Source: Cristatella mucedo (Eukaryota > Bryozoa > Phylactolaemata > Cristatellidae). From it: a stretch of 62,000 bases of DNA. Of this stretch, positions 35,376-45,554 are shown piece after piece; the stretch's first letter is position 1, and the number at the start of each line of letters is the position of its first letter. Under the pieces are notes generated by a model, which worked only from the letters and a program-made list of their open reading frames with translations, made no database searches and was not told the DNA's origin. A program made the translations under genes and the position numbers. The stretch is from NCBI GenBank assembly GCA_009760855.2, contig WPIO01000041.1, positions 2,147,501 through 2,209,500 of the forward strand, written 5' to 3'.

Positions 35376-36940
35376 GGCCAGTGGAGGAGGAGGAGCAGCA
35401 GGGCTGCAGGGAAGAACACCGATACCTTTGTGCGCACGTAGCAAGTCCCCATCCGTAGCTGAGCGAAGACTCTTTGACAGCGGAGGAGGAAATCTGCCGC
35501 GCAGCACTGCCGTTCGAAAGGATCTCCGCAGCGTCTCCTCTGACAGCCCCAAAGTCCGAGTGGCTGCCCAGTGTCGCGTAGCCCAGAGCGCGGCGCGCGA
35601 CTATTGTTGCATGACCTCGGCATTCTGGATATTGATAAAAAAAAAGCACGTCGTAGAGGCATCTGCACGCAAAGTCCAATGCAGCCGCATACTCTGTATA
35701 CCAGTGTGCAGTATGCCAGTCCTTGCGAGACTAATACGGATTAAGCTGGCGCCTCCAAGCTAGCCTACCGCGTCGCAGATGCAAGGCCGATATAGAAAGG
35801 GAAAGATAAAGGTTGGGTAAAGGCTGAGCACCGCAGCAGCCAGGAGCGCACCAATCAATCACCAGAAGTTAACCGAAAGTCAAGGCTGTTGACGTGGAGC
35901 AACTCTCTATTGGACAGCAACAGAGAGCTCTGCACGCACGGCACCAGCCACAGTGTACAACTCCTCTATATCTGTGGCCTCGAAGTGCAAATGACTGACT
36001 ATTGCAGGAGCCTGCCTGCTTATACCACGCACCGTAGATTGTGACATCATTGGTTTCCGATGAGAATGACTCAGGAACCGAGAATCATATCTAAGTAGTC
36101 ACAATATGGTCGATGTAGCACGCGAATATCTCACTGCCCTCACCTAAAAAAAAGAAGCTTTTCTTTGAGGGGATAATAAAATAAACCTTTGGTAAGTAAC
36201 AATTGTAGGTTTCAGTGCAAGGCTTCCCTACCTTGCTTGACTCTAAAATAAATTAATAAAACTACTATGGTGGCGTCATTGCGTCTTCAGAGCCCTCCTG
36301 GGCTTTTCAGATATCCAGGTCTTCCCGTGGCCTATTGACAGCTGCGATCATCTATCGCTTCACCCCTATCTGAATAGATTCACGAAACAATATAAAAACT
36401 AGAGCACGATTGCTGTACATAATACAAGAAGTTGTAGCAAATCCTCTTGCACCAGTGCTCAAGCTATTGCCACTGCAACCTATCACGTTCATTCCTGGCA
36501 TAATCTTATTAATCCAGTCTTGTCCACTGTATATTCTTTTAGACTCCGTAGGGTATGATAAGAAACGTACAGAAGATCTCTTTGTTGAGCATCTACCACT
36601 CGAAGAATTTTAAAGCGCAGTGAACAATGAAGCTACGGCGAAGCGAAGAATGTCGTCACAAGTTCAGAGTTCACAAGTTCAGCACAAACATACTCCTCAA
36701 TTACCTCAAGTTCGATTCTAGAGCAGCAGCACAATTTGTAGAAGTTCAGCAGGAATTTTCTGAATCTCAAAATTTGGCAGAGAAGGCAGCAAGTTAGCTT
36801 TCAGGCACTCAATTGCACAACCGGCTCAGGCCTTTATGCAGCCAAAAATGCAATTAATATTTCCGGTACAGCGCTCACACACGGTCGTCGAAAGCAAAGC
36901 TACTAGCATTAGGTAACTGCTAAGATTCCTCACTAAATTA
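35376..36940. other. unassigned stretch
   Basis: 35390-35760 is GC-rich and has overlapping ORFs without recognisable content. A 67-codon ORF at 36410-36613 has an ordinary amphipathic composition but no known match. Confidence 0.35.
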
Positions 36941-36942
36941 TT

Positions 36943-37020
36943 GAGCCCCGAGGCATATGTGAAGCGCCTGAATAGAGATTAAGTTCTCTTGGGGCGCTAT
37001 ATAAATGAATTATATAATTA
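36943..37020 (+). mobile_element. SINE-S 3' half
   Basis: It starts just after the B box (gagccccgaggcatatgtga), then 'agcgcctgaatagagattaa' and 'gttctcttggggcgctatat', ending aatgaattatataatta. The hairpin arms agcgcc/ggcgct are intact. A 5'-truncated SINE fits copying by a LINE reverse transcriptase. Confidence 0.85.
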
Positions 37021-37424
37021 TCAGTCACTTTGACACCGTACAAAGTTGCAAACTCGCTGTAGCCACTTCAACACTCAAACCAGTAAGCCACAACAGCAGC
37101 GCTCCTTAAACGTTACAATCTTTTTTCAGCGTGTGGCAAATACCTGACTGCAATCCTGCTGGCTTCAAGCCACGTGGTTACCTGGTCGCAGATGAAACGA
37201 CATTTGAAGGAATTCCAAGGGTATTGGAGCTCGGCAGCAATCACTTAATAAAAATCCATGGTCTTAGCGTCTATAAAAGTTTATTTACGAAGACTCCGAA
37301 GGTTATAATTGCGAGCATTCTTGTTCAGAATTACAGGACGGAGATGGACGGAAAGCCTAGATGCCTGAGAACTAGCTACTAGCTAGGTATTTAACGAAGA
37401 TTTAATTGACCCACTCAATATGTA
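37021..37424. other. unassigned; 83-codon ORF behind a splice-acceptor-like sequence
   Basis: 37131-37379 is open (83 codons) and is preceded by 'aatcttttttcag', a good 3' splice site by eye. The translation has no family I recognise and it ends in a stop rather than at a donor. It could be a terminal exon or chance. Confidence 0.2.
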
Positions 37425-37640
37425 TACGCGTACGTGCATACCTACAGGTACATACCTACACATGCATTCCTACAGCTGCACACAGGCACACACCTTTCAG
37501 GTATACACATACAGGTAGTTAGTTACCTGCAGATGTACACCCACAGGTGCATGCCTACAGGTGCATATATACTGCTGCATACATACAGGTGCATAACTAA
37601 AGGTAAATGCATAGAGGTGCATATCTACAGGTCTGTACTT
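37425..37640. repeat. degenerate minisatellite, about 13-14 bp unit
   Basis: Variations on 'acctacaggtgcat' occur about fifteen times, with many substitutions. Confidence 0.75.
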
Positions 37641-37913
37641 TCATCGGCAAACACTTTTGAGCCAGCCGACTATCGTTGATTGGATAGCATTCGCGGCGCT
37701 GCGAAAAAGAGGGAGCTAGAGCCTCGACTTCGAAACCAACTCGTATTTAATGAGCTGACGAAGGAGGGTTCTTTCGCTTTGGCCAGGCAGCAGGGTAGAG
37801 GGAACCGGCTTGTGAAGCCAACCTCCGTGATCGTGGCGGACACGTATGGAGTAGCGTTGCTGGCCTTGCGCTGCCAGTGAAGAGTCTGTTGTATTAATCT
37901 TTTATGCCTAAAA

Positions 37914-38428
<515 letters not shown>

Positions 38429-39420
38429 AGTAGTTTTTCTCTCCTAAATATTTTCTTTCGAGGTCTGCACCAGTCAATTCTGGAATCCTCCCGTTTTGCT
38501 GCAAGACGCGGTGTGAGAGTTAGGTGCACAAATTTAGCATACACTCTACCGCCATCAGAATTAGGATGGGTCAGAACGGGGCTTAAGAATGTAACCGGGT
38601 TCCAGGGGTCAAAGGCTATTTCCCGCCAAACCCCGTCATACTCCGGCCACGCTGCCGCTCGCCATGCTGCCGAGCTAGGGTAAGACAAGCGGCCGTCCGG
38701 TTAAACCTCTTTATATTAACGCATGCGCCAACAACAACAGAGCAACTAAACAAGTCTACAGGGAGGGTCCTATACACAGTACACTACGGGGGCGCAAGAC
38801 GACGCAGCAAGCGCGAACAAACGTGTTAGTTGGGGTCAGTCGGCTTCTGCAGTCCTGTCGTTGTACCGACTCCGAATCCAACAGTACGAGCGTACGCCGT
38901 CCAAAACCCGACTGGCTGAGTAACTGCTGGCTAGTCCAAGTCGACAACTGCCACAGTCGTAAGCTTCCACCGAAAGACGCCAACACACGGGGGGGGGTCA
39001 CGAACACACTACACGGGCGGAACGCGGTATAAACAAGTCAACAACGAGCGAGCTATCCAGCTCCGCTCGGGCCTTGGGTACTCGTTCCCTTGCGTGCGTG
39101 GCAGCATCGCCGGAGCACGCCTGCACGAATCCAGGTGCATCACTCGGCGAGACCGGGAGCCTCCAACACCACGACTTACTTGGCCAACTTTCCGTACCCA
39201 AGAGCCCCGGTGACCTCACGTCACTGCATACATCCGGCCATGCCGTAGGTCCGACCCCGGCCTAGCTGGTGACCCTAACCCTCACTAAAGCCGTCCGGTC
39301 CCAGCCAACCGAACCCAGCCTGGGTACAAGAAGGAGTCAGGGTCAGGGTCAGGAAGATAAATCGCGCTAGAATGGTGCTCATATAAGCACAACAATGCAG
39401 GAGTCTTAAACAAGAAATTT
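38429..39420. other. unassigned GC- and CpG-rich block
   Basis: 38690-39330 is clearly richer in CpG than its surroundings. On the minus strand a 'ttaatataaagagg' TATA-like site lies at about 38710-38725. Downstream on that strand a frame contains WPEYDGVWREIAFDPWN (about 38590-38645). It could be the LTR or leader of an unknown element or a host promoter, and I cannot decide. Confidence 0.35.
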
Positions 39421-40060
39421 TAGTTTACATTATTGCCAAGTAAAAGACCACATTTCATTGACACGGAATCAACAGGTTTCTTGATTACAGTAGATGTACT
39501 TTGTCAGGTTGATGGACAATTTATCAAGACAAAGAAAAGTACGTCGTTAAAGCGTCCGTTAAGAGGCACAACAGCCACTTCGCGTCCTCTGCATGCATGT
39601 CTCGCTGCAATTCAAGCTCTGATCGCACCAATTCTCACGTGAATCCTGCAAGAAAGCTTATGAGCGTACGAAGAACGAATGCTGCTTTCTAGATAGAGTT
39701 TTATACACGATATTTGGCTGCTTTCGGAATATCGTTCTTTAATTTAGTTAATTCTGGAATTTCTAGATTCTTGCAGGGGGAAAAGAGAGCGAGTAATTTT
39801 TTCTATTCGAATAATTATGTGCCGAAACTGACTGACCACTCGAGCTACTGCGACTGATTAAATGGCGGACCCTTCGTTTCCAAACGAGTCGTGCCGGCAA
39901 GGGCGCGCCTGCCATCCTTCAATCCGCACACTCCTTCTACCATCGCCTCACCAAACGCAGCTCTCCGTTCGCGCCCCTCTGGAAAGGAATCAGCTATCTT
40001 CAGGAGCGACCAGTAAGTCAGACAGCGAGGAAGATATTGCAGATTCAAATTCAAATTTCA
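39421..40060. other. unassigned stretch
   Basis: Nothing recognisable. Confidence 0.3.
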
Positions 40061-40064
40061 CAGA

Positions 40065-40150
40065 TAATAATAATAGTAATAATGCACTTGATAAAGCACC
40101 CTCAGAGAACTCAATCTCTCTCTAGGTGCTTTACATTTGCTCCAAAGGGA
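40065..40150 (-). mobile_element. L2A 3' tail with compensated hairpin
   Basis: (AAT)-type tail, then arms aaagcacc (40093-40100) and ggtgcttt (40125-40132). Both arms changed together from the usual aaagcgcc/ggcgcttt. The inner stem agagaac/ctctctc is also kept. The 20-bp minisatellite follows after about 40 bases. Confidence 0.88.
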
Positions 40151-40190
40151 AAGGCCAAGGAGCGAAGGCCGCACTTCCTCAGCACGATTT

Positions 40191-40530
40191 AGCCCTCAAT
40201 ACGATCCTGTAGCCCTCAATACGATCTTGTAGCTCTCAATAAGATCTTATAGCCCTCAATACGATCTTGTAGCCCTCAATACGATCTTGTAGCCCTCAAT
40301 ACGATCTTGTAGCCCTCAATACGATCTTGTAGCCCTCAATACGATCTTGTAGCCCTCAATACGATCTTGTAGCCCTCAATACGATCTTGTAGCCCTCAAT
40401 ACGATCTTGTAGCACTCAATACGATCTTATAGCCCTCAATAAGATCTTGTAGCCCTCAATACGATCTTGTAGCCCTCAATACGATCTTGTAGCCCTCAAT
40501 ACGATCTTGTAGCCCTCAATACGATCTTAT
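40191..40530. repeat. 20-bp minisatellite, 17 units
   Basis: The unit agccctcaatacgatcttgt is repeated in exact 20-base register with only a few single-base variants (cctgt, cttat, agcact, agctct, aagatc). The array lies between two minus-strand L2A tails. Confidence 0.97.
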
Positions 40531-40548
40531 CAGAAACCCCGATTTTGG

Positions 40549-40640
40549 CATTAATAATAATAATAATGCACTTGATAAAGCGCCCTCAGAGAACTTAATC
40601 TCTCTCTCTCTAGGCGCTTTACATTTGATGGCAAGTGCGA
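40549..40640 (-). mobile_element. second L2A 3' tail
   Basis: (AAT)n, 'cttgataaagcgccctcaga', 'gaacttaatctctctctctc', 'taggcgctttacatttg'. The CT run is four bases longer than in other copies, a small step towards the GA expansion seen at 4927. Confidence 0.88.
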
Positions 40641-41060
40641 TGCTGAGCGGCGACATCTAAACTCACGAAGAGGAACTTTTCGGACTACAGTGTGAAATTA
40701 ATGAATCAAAGTAGAGTTTCGTTAACTTTTTTCAAGTCATCTGATTCGGCGAGATTGGTTGTGCGTCTGCAAGGATGTGCGCTTGTGATCCATTTGAGGC
40801 CACAGGAATCACATGTAATCCGAATACATGGCACCCGTTTGGAGGCAGTTCATCCAGGATTCTCAAAGCCGTGCTTCTTCATCACTTGAACATTTCTCTC
40901 GCTTCTTAACAGGCAGACAGACAGACGGGATAAGAGAGTCCATCTTCAAGGCATCATCCTCGCCAGTTTATTCTATAATCGTTTGTCACTAAGCCTCAAT
41001 ATCCAATTTTAAGTCTGCCGCAGCTGACCTAAGCTCGAAGTTAGTCTCCAGTTGATCGAA
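40641..41060. other. unassigned stretch
   Basis: Nothing recognisable. Confidence 0.3.
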
Positions 41061-41064
41061 TAAT

Positions 41065-41640
41065 TCGCGACATCCTGTCGCAACTTTTGTAACTCACAAC
41101 TTGCTGGTCTTCCGGCTTGCGGAGTAAGATGCTTTAAGTTGGTGCAAGGAAATCAGCAGCTAGGCTTGTCTTCAACAGTCCACCACTTCTAACGGACCTG
41201 TCTGCCATAGCTCTCCGTCAAGCAGCATATCAAATTCAAGGTTTCGTCTGTCACTTCTGTTTCCTTCATTCTCTTTGCTCCAGCCTAGCGATTCAGAATG
41301 CTTCACAGTCAGGGTAGGTATGGCACCGCCCCCTCTTCTTACTCAAGTCTTTTAGCTGACATTCGAGCCAACCTCTAATGCTTTTGAGACCATGCCCTTA
41401 ACTCGTATGATTCTCAAGTCTGAAAATTAATTCAGACTGAACATCGATTGACTTTTGGGCATTTCAAAAGAAGCCAAGACGCACTTTCGTCCTAAGTGTG
41501 CTGTTTCCTGCTGACGCGCTGCATCGTATTGCTAATAGTGTCAACAGGCTTCCTTGGCAGCATATTTAAAATGCCCAAACAGAGATTCAGATCTCTGAGA
41601 GATATACATTTACTTAAGAATATTAGTACTAATTATTATT
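41065..41640 (+). mobile_element. old L2A-like 3' part
   Basis: Decayed CNSQLAGLPACG-type start (tgtaactcacaacttgctgg), SAARLVF, the LPSSSVKQHIKFKV-type region, and a tail with 'tgcccaaacagagattcaga' and 'tctctgagagatataca'. A divergent subfamily or very old. Confidence 0.65.
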
Positions 41641-41971
41641 CTTTTAGGTCTACTATTCATTTTGACCCACCATCTGCTGTTCTTCTTCTCAGATGACAAG
41701 ATTCATAGCTAACCATGGTAACTAATAAAAGCAATACGTAAATTGTATTTACCCTCAGATTGTTTCCGTGCATACCTTAACAAGGCTTTTTCAGGCCAAT
41801 TTTGAAGAGTCACTAATAGATCATACAAATTAAACAAATTGTTTGGTCAGATTATCTATTATTGATCCAACGAATTACACTGGAACGAGAGGTAAAAGAC
41901 CAGCTAAACTCATGCATACAAAATAATTAAGCTCAGTAAGTAAGTTTCACTAAGGTTTTTAGTCGCGAAAA
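41641..41971. other. unassigned with a 50-bp L2A echo
   Basis: 41877-41925 reads like the L2A segment TLERxxxDQLNSCIQ and lies only about 130 bases before the same segment of the next copy. It may be a small duplicated or older fragment. Confidence 0.4.
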
Positions 41972-43328
41972 TCCTTTGAGTCCCTTCTACCATTCCTATC
42001 AAAGACACTGGAACGAGTCGTGGCGGACCAGCTGAACTCATATATCAAAACCTCACACCTTGCTAGTAAGTTCCAGTCTGGCTTTAGAGCTAATCACTCC
42101 ACAGAGTCAGCATTGCTTAGGGTATACAACGACCTACTTAGGAATGCAGACATGGGTAGAATGTCTCTGCTCGTTTTACTCGATCTTTCGGCAGCTTTTG
42201 ATACCATCGATCACAAAGTTCTTCTAGAGCGCCTCTCATCTCGCCTGGGCATCACTGGCACTGCTCTGCATTGGTTCAGGTCCTATCTCAGTGGGAGACT
42301 CCAGAGTATTGACGTGAATGGACAAAGATCATCCGAAGTACCTCTGAAATATGGAGTACCTCAGGGCTCCGTGCTAGGTCTGGTTCTTTTCACGGTTTAT
42401 ACTCTCCCTCTTGCTGATGTGATTGCCAAGCACAATCTAGGCTTTCACTTCTATGCGGATGACACTCAGTTGTACCTTTGCTTTGATCCCTCCCAGCCTT
42501 CCAGCACTTCAAATTCTCTCAACTCACTTTCTGCATGTATTGATGACAATTGCACATGGATGGCAGCAAACTTTCTAAAACTAAACGATGATAAAACTAA
42601 CTTACTAGTTATGGGCAAACCCAGTGTGATTCAGAAATTGGGAAGGCTAAAGCTCAAAATTGGCTCTGCCAGCATATCTGCTGCTGAATCAGCTCGAAAT
42701 GTATGTGTCGTATTCCAAAGAGACCTCTCGTTAGACGACCATATCAGCTCCAGCCTCAAATCTGCCTATTTTCAGCTTCATAACATTGTTAAAATTCGGG
42801 CTTGTTTAGATAAGAATACCACGTCCAAGTTGGTCCATGCATTCGTGACATCTCGTCTCGACTTCTGCAACTCACTGCTTACTGGCCTACCGGCATGTGC
42901 GATCAGGCGATTGCAGCTGGTGCAAAACTCGGCAGCTAGGCTTGTCTGTTGTGAGCTTCGCAGTTACCACATTACACCACTTCTCGCCGGCCTGCAGTGG
43001 CTACCAGTCAAGCAACGGATTGACTTTAAGGTTTTGTCGCTCACTTTTAGGTCACTTCATTCTTTGGCGCCAGCCTATCTCTCCAAAATACTCTCCCACC
43101 AGGCCAAGCATCATACCACCCGCTTTTCGGAATCCAAAAGTCTACAAATACATCGTACAAACCTCAAATCCTTTGGAGACCGCGCATTTAGTTCGTATGC
43201 TCCCATTCCAAAGCCTGGAACTCCCTCCCGACCTGCGTCAGAACATCCCTGACCTGAGCACATTTAAAAAGAACTTAAAAACACACCTATTTAGGACAGC
43301 ATTTAGTGGGTCCCAGTGATTCGTCTTT
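41972..43328 (+). mobile_element. L2A retrotransposon, best-preserved RT, 5' and 3' truncated
   Basis: It starts in SLLPFLSKTLERV (about 41975) and stays in one frame to 43252. It continues into a second frame for the C-terminal end (PDLSTFKKNLKTHLFRTAFS) and then stops matching at about 43328, before the 3' UTR and hairpin tail. The missing tail implies a later deletion or recombination rather than insertion in this form. Confidence 0.93.
42020..43252 (+). CDS. L2A reverse transcriptase fragment (410 codons open)
   Basis: This is the central and C-terminal part of a CR1/L2 ORF2 protein, which in a full element also has an N-terminal apurinic-like endonuclease and makes cDNA directly at a nicked target. 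Visible motifs, with residues counted from 42020: LLDLSAAFDTIDH (about 53-65, catalytic Asp of motif A), YGVPQGSVLG (111-120, motif B), FHFYADDTQLYL (143-153, the catalytic YADD), NFLKLNDDKTNLLVMG (184-199), LDFCNSLLTGLP (280-291), LQLVQNSAARLVC (298-310). The first codon is GTG and the frame is open upstream, so this is not a true start. Motif B continues GLVLF instead of the usual GPVLF. The C-terminus shifts frame at about 43200. It cannot be functional alone because the endonuclease is missing. Confidence 0.9.
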   Translation: MADQLNSYIKTSHLASKFQSGFRANHSTESALLRVYNDLLRNADMGRMSLLVLLDLSAAFDTIDHKVLLERLSSRLGITGTALHWFRSYLSGRLQSIDVNGQRSSEVPLKYGVPQGSVLGLVLFTVYTLPLADVIAKHNLGFHFYADDTQLYLCFDPSQPSSTSNSLNSLSACIDDNCTWMAANFLKLNDDKTNLLVMGKPSVIQKLGRLKLKIGSASISAAESARNVCVVFQRDLSLDDHISSSLKSAYFQLHNIVKIRACLDKNTTSKLVHAFVTSRLDFCNSLLTGLPACAIRRLQLVQNSAARLVCCELRSYHITPLLAGLQWLPVKQRIDFKVLSLTFRSLHSLAPAYLSKILSHQAKHHTTRFSESKSLQIHRTNLKSFGDRAFSSYAPIPKPGTPSRPASEHP

Positions 43329-43409
43329 GATTCGTCATTTGACTTGTTGAACTCGCTCAGGTATGGATCTGATCAAACGCTCGAAAAAAACGGCCGTTAT
43401 GCTGATTCA

Positions 43410-44590
43410 GGGTTGCTGCAAGGAAGCAAAAAGTGCACCAATAGTCGCGATACAGATGGCCAGCTGCTATAACCGTCGCTCGACATCATCTCACTAATGA
43501 TAGATTGGGCTAAGGTCCGGAGACTGACGGGGCCAGTCCATAACCGTCGCAGAAGGGTAACAGAATTCTGACAAAAATTGTTAAAAATACTTAACTTTAG
43601 TGGTGGTGTGCTTAGGATCGTTGTCATGCTGGAAAATATAATCCGCAGGGAAGTTCCATCGCACTTGGGAGTCCTACGTTTTGGCCGAGCTGGTTGGTCC
43701 CACTGGTTAACGTGCTCACCAAAACCAAAGTCCGGCCGAAGTCGTTGGCTCGAGCCTCGATGCATATGCGAAGCTCCGGAATAGAGATTGAGTTCTCTTG
43801 TGGTGCTATACAAATGAATTATACTTATATCCATATTTTATTTGTAGTAGGTCTAAATAAAAGTCTTGGATCATGATACCTGGGAATGCGGTGCAGGGCT
43901 TCATTTCTGTCGAAGCGCCCCCATACTGTGCACCCGCAGGACGCCATTTCTGCTGAAGCACCACCTACCAGTACACCTTTTCCTCCGCATTTCACCGTCA
44001 GCTGCAGACAATTGGGTGAGTAGGCTTCATTGGGCGGCCGACGCACTCCGACGCCTTCGTCCGCAGTTCAAAAAGAGAGAGCGTGAATCTTTCGTCGCTC
44101 TATAAAACTTTACCGCAATCACGTCAGAAGTAAGTGGATTCCAGCCTTAGTCCAGTGCCAACGACTTAACAAAAACCTTTGCCGACAGATGAAGTTTCGT
44201 CTATGCAACTTGAGAATGCAGACCAGCATTATTTAATCGCATTCTGACAGTGTCACAACTAACTCGCCTCCCAGACGATGCATGCAGACTTTTAGAATGA
44301 GCTATCGCCGAACAAATATGGACCTTAAATGCATCCAACTTACATCCAACATCCAACTTGGTGTTTTCCCGCCTAGTGGTAGCACGGCTCCGGCCTACCG
44401 GCTTCCGGTCTTCCAGTCAGTTCCTTATTCTCTTCGCGTTGTACGAAAACGTACTCTTCGAAATCGATAAAGTAGCAGCAATTTGGCCGTACGAGTGTCA
44501 AGCCTCGAATAGTGCCACGATTGTAGCCTTCGCCTTCGGCACGAATGGTGGACTTTTCGCGGCGAAATAAGTAATCTCAACGGGTTTGAT
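43410..44590 (-). pseudogene. Tc1-type transposase, degraded and split by a SINE-S
   Basis: Reading the minus strand from 44590 with frameshifts: IVALFEAxHSYGQIAATLSI (helix-turn-helix of the paired-like DNA-binding part), SCDTVRMRLNNAGLHSQVA (second HTH end), a decayed stretch, RRPPNEAYSPNCLQLTVKCG (VWRRPxExYxPxC region), CTVWGRFDRNEALHRIPR (VMVWGCF region). The SINE-S at 43683-43830 interrupts here. Then come FQHDNDPKHTTTKVKYF at about 43610-43660 (second catalytic Asp) and VMDWPRQSPDLSPI at about 43515-43560 (third-motif region, where NPIENLW has decayed). The block order is that of Tc1/mariner DDE transposases of about 340 residues. I could not find terminal inverted repeats with certainty. 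Confidence 0.85.
43683..43830 (+). mobile_element. SINE-S copy inserted in the Tc1 remnant
   Basis: ggccgagctggttggtccca (A-box side), gttggctcgagcctcg (B box), catatgcgaagctccggaat, then agagattgagttctcttgtg and gtgctatacaaatgaattat. It is opposite in strand to the transposase and sits between the HRIPR and FQHDND blocks. Confidence 0.9.
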
Positions 44591-44865
44591 TCGCAGTTCC
44601 GGCACGTGCACTGAGCCTCGTCACCGTTTCAGCTAAAGCTGGTGTAGGGGTCATTTTTCGAGGCTCTATTCTGGGTAGAACAGCCATTTTTAAGGCTCTT
44701 AAAAGGTTTTTGGCTAATTTTGGGCACGTTGGCCGAAAGTTTGACAAACTGTCACGGCAGTTCGCACTTGGGCAGCAGACAGAACCAGCAACCACAGCTC
44801 CAGTCCAGTCGCGGGCTTGGGAAATATGATAATCGAGCGAATCTGCACCGTCCAAATACTTTTGC
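44591..44865. other. unassigned stretch
   Basis: May contain the outer part of the Tc1 element. No terminal repeat is evident. Confidence 0.3.
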
Positions 44866-44990
44866 GTTTGATTATATATATATCAAGTAAGCATATACTG
44901 GATATATATATATATATATATACATATACATACATGTATTGCATTTGAGTATATATATATATATATATATACATATAAAGTAAGAATATG

Positions 44991-45030
<40 letters not shown>

Positions 45031-45032
45031 GG
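44866..45032. repeat. compound (TA)n/(TC)n microsatellite
   Basis: Four TA runs separated by short spacers, then about ten TC units (44991-45014) and another TA run. Confidence 0.93.
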
Positions 45033-45089
45033 TAAATCAAAGATTTTGGCAATAAGGTGACTTCTTCGCAGAGTCTCTCTTCCCGTTAT

Positions 45090-45430
45090 GCTGGGTTCTC
45101 AGACGTTTTGATTTGACCATTGGTTACCATTGGTTACCAAGTCCTTGTTGAGCACCTTTCACATCTCACTGGGCGATTTCAGATCGTAAAGATAAATGTC
45201 TACAATTATTCAGAGACCCTTTAAACTGTGGGCAATCAATCATTAGGATCCGTTTAAGGTCAACTTATTTTCAAAATGTTCCTTCCAATGTATCGCCGGT
45301 GGAATATCAACGCACACAGTGGCTTTCATTTTTGTGCACAAAGTACACTATCATACCTACCTGCTGGATCTCACTCAGCCTGTCAGCACGTTTAACTCTC
45401 TTAAGTCCATTTCACCTAAAGTTGGCTAAT
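45090..45430 (+). mobile_element. very old L2A RT fragment
   Basis: 45110-45180 aligns with DTIDHxVLLERLSSxLGI (LVEHLSHLTGRF is readable). 45298-45400 aligns with the motif C region (AHSGFHFCAQSTLSYL; YADDTQ has become CAQSTL) and its downstream SLNSLxA stretch. No open frame. Confidence 0.6.
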
Positions 45431-45554
45431 TTCTATCGCTGCTATCGTTGTAGCAGACAGCCGCAAATTGAACGACTGTACGACCGAAGTATAAGTTATA
45501 ACAAACTCAAGAGTCACTAAGAAACAAGAGCGTTTAATAATAACGACAATAATA

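Noticed and set aside
39335-39355. Telomere-like gggtcaggg words
   Set aside because: Only three short copies and not the animal TTAGGG unit.
40191-40530. Regular array that could suggest CRISPR
   Set aside because: Units are contiguous 20-mers with no unique spacers, and the genome is an animal's. It is a minisatellite.
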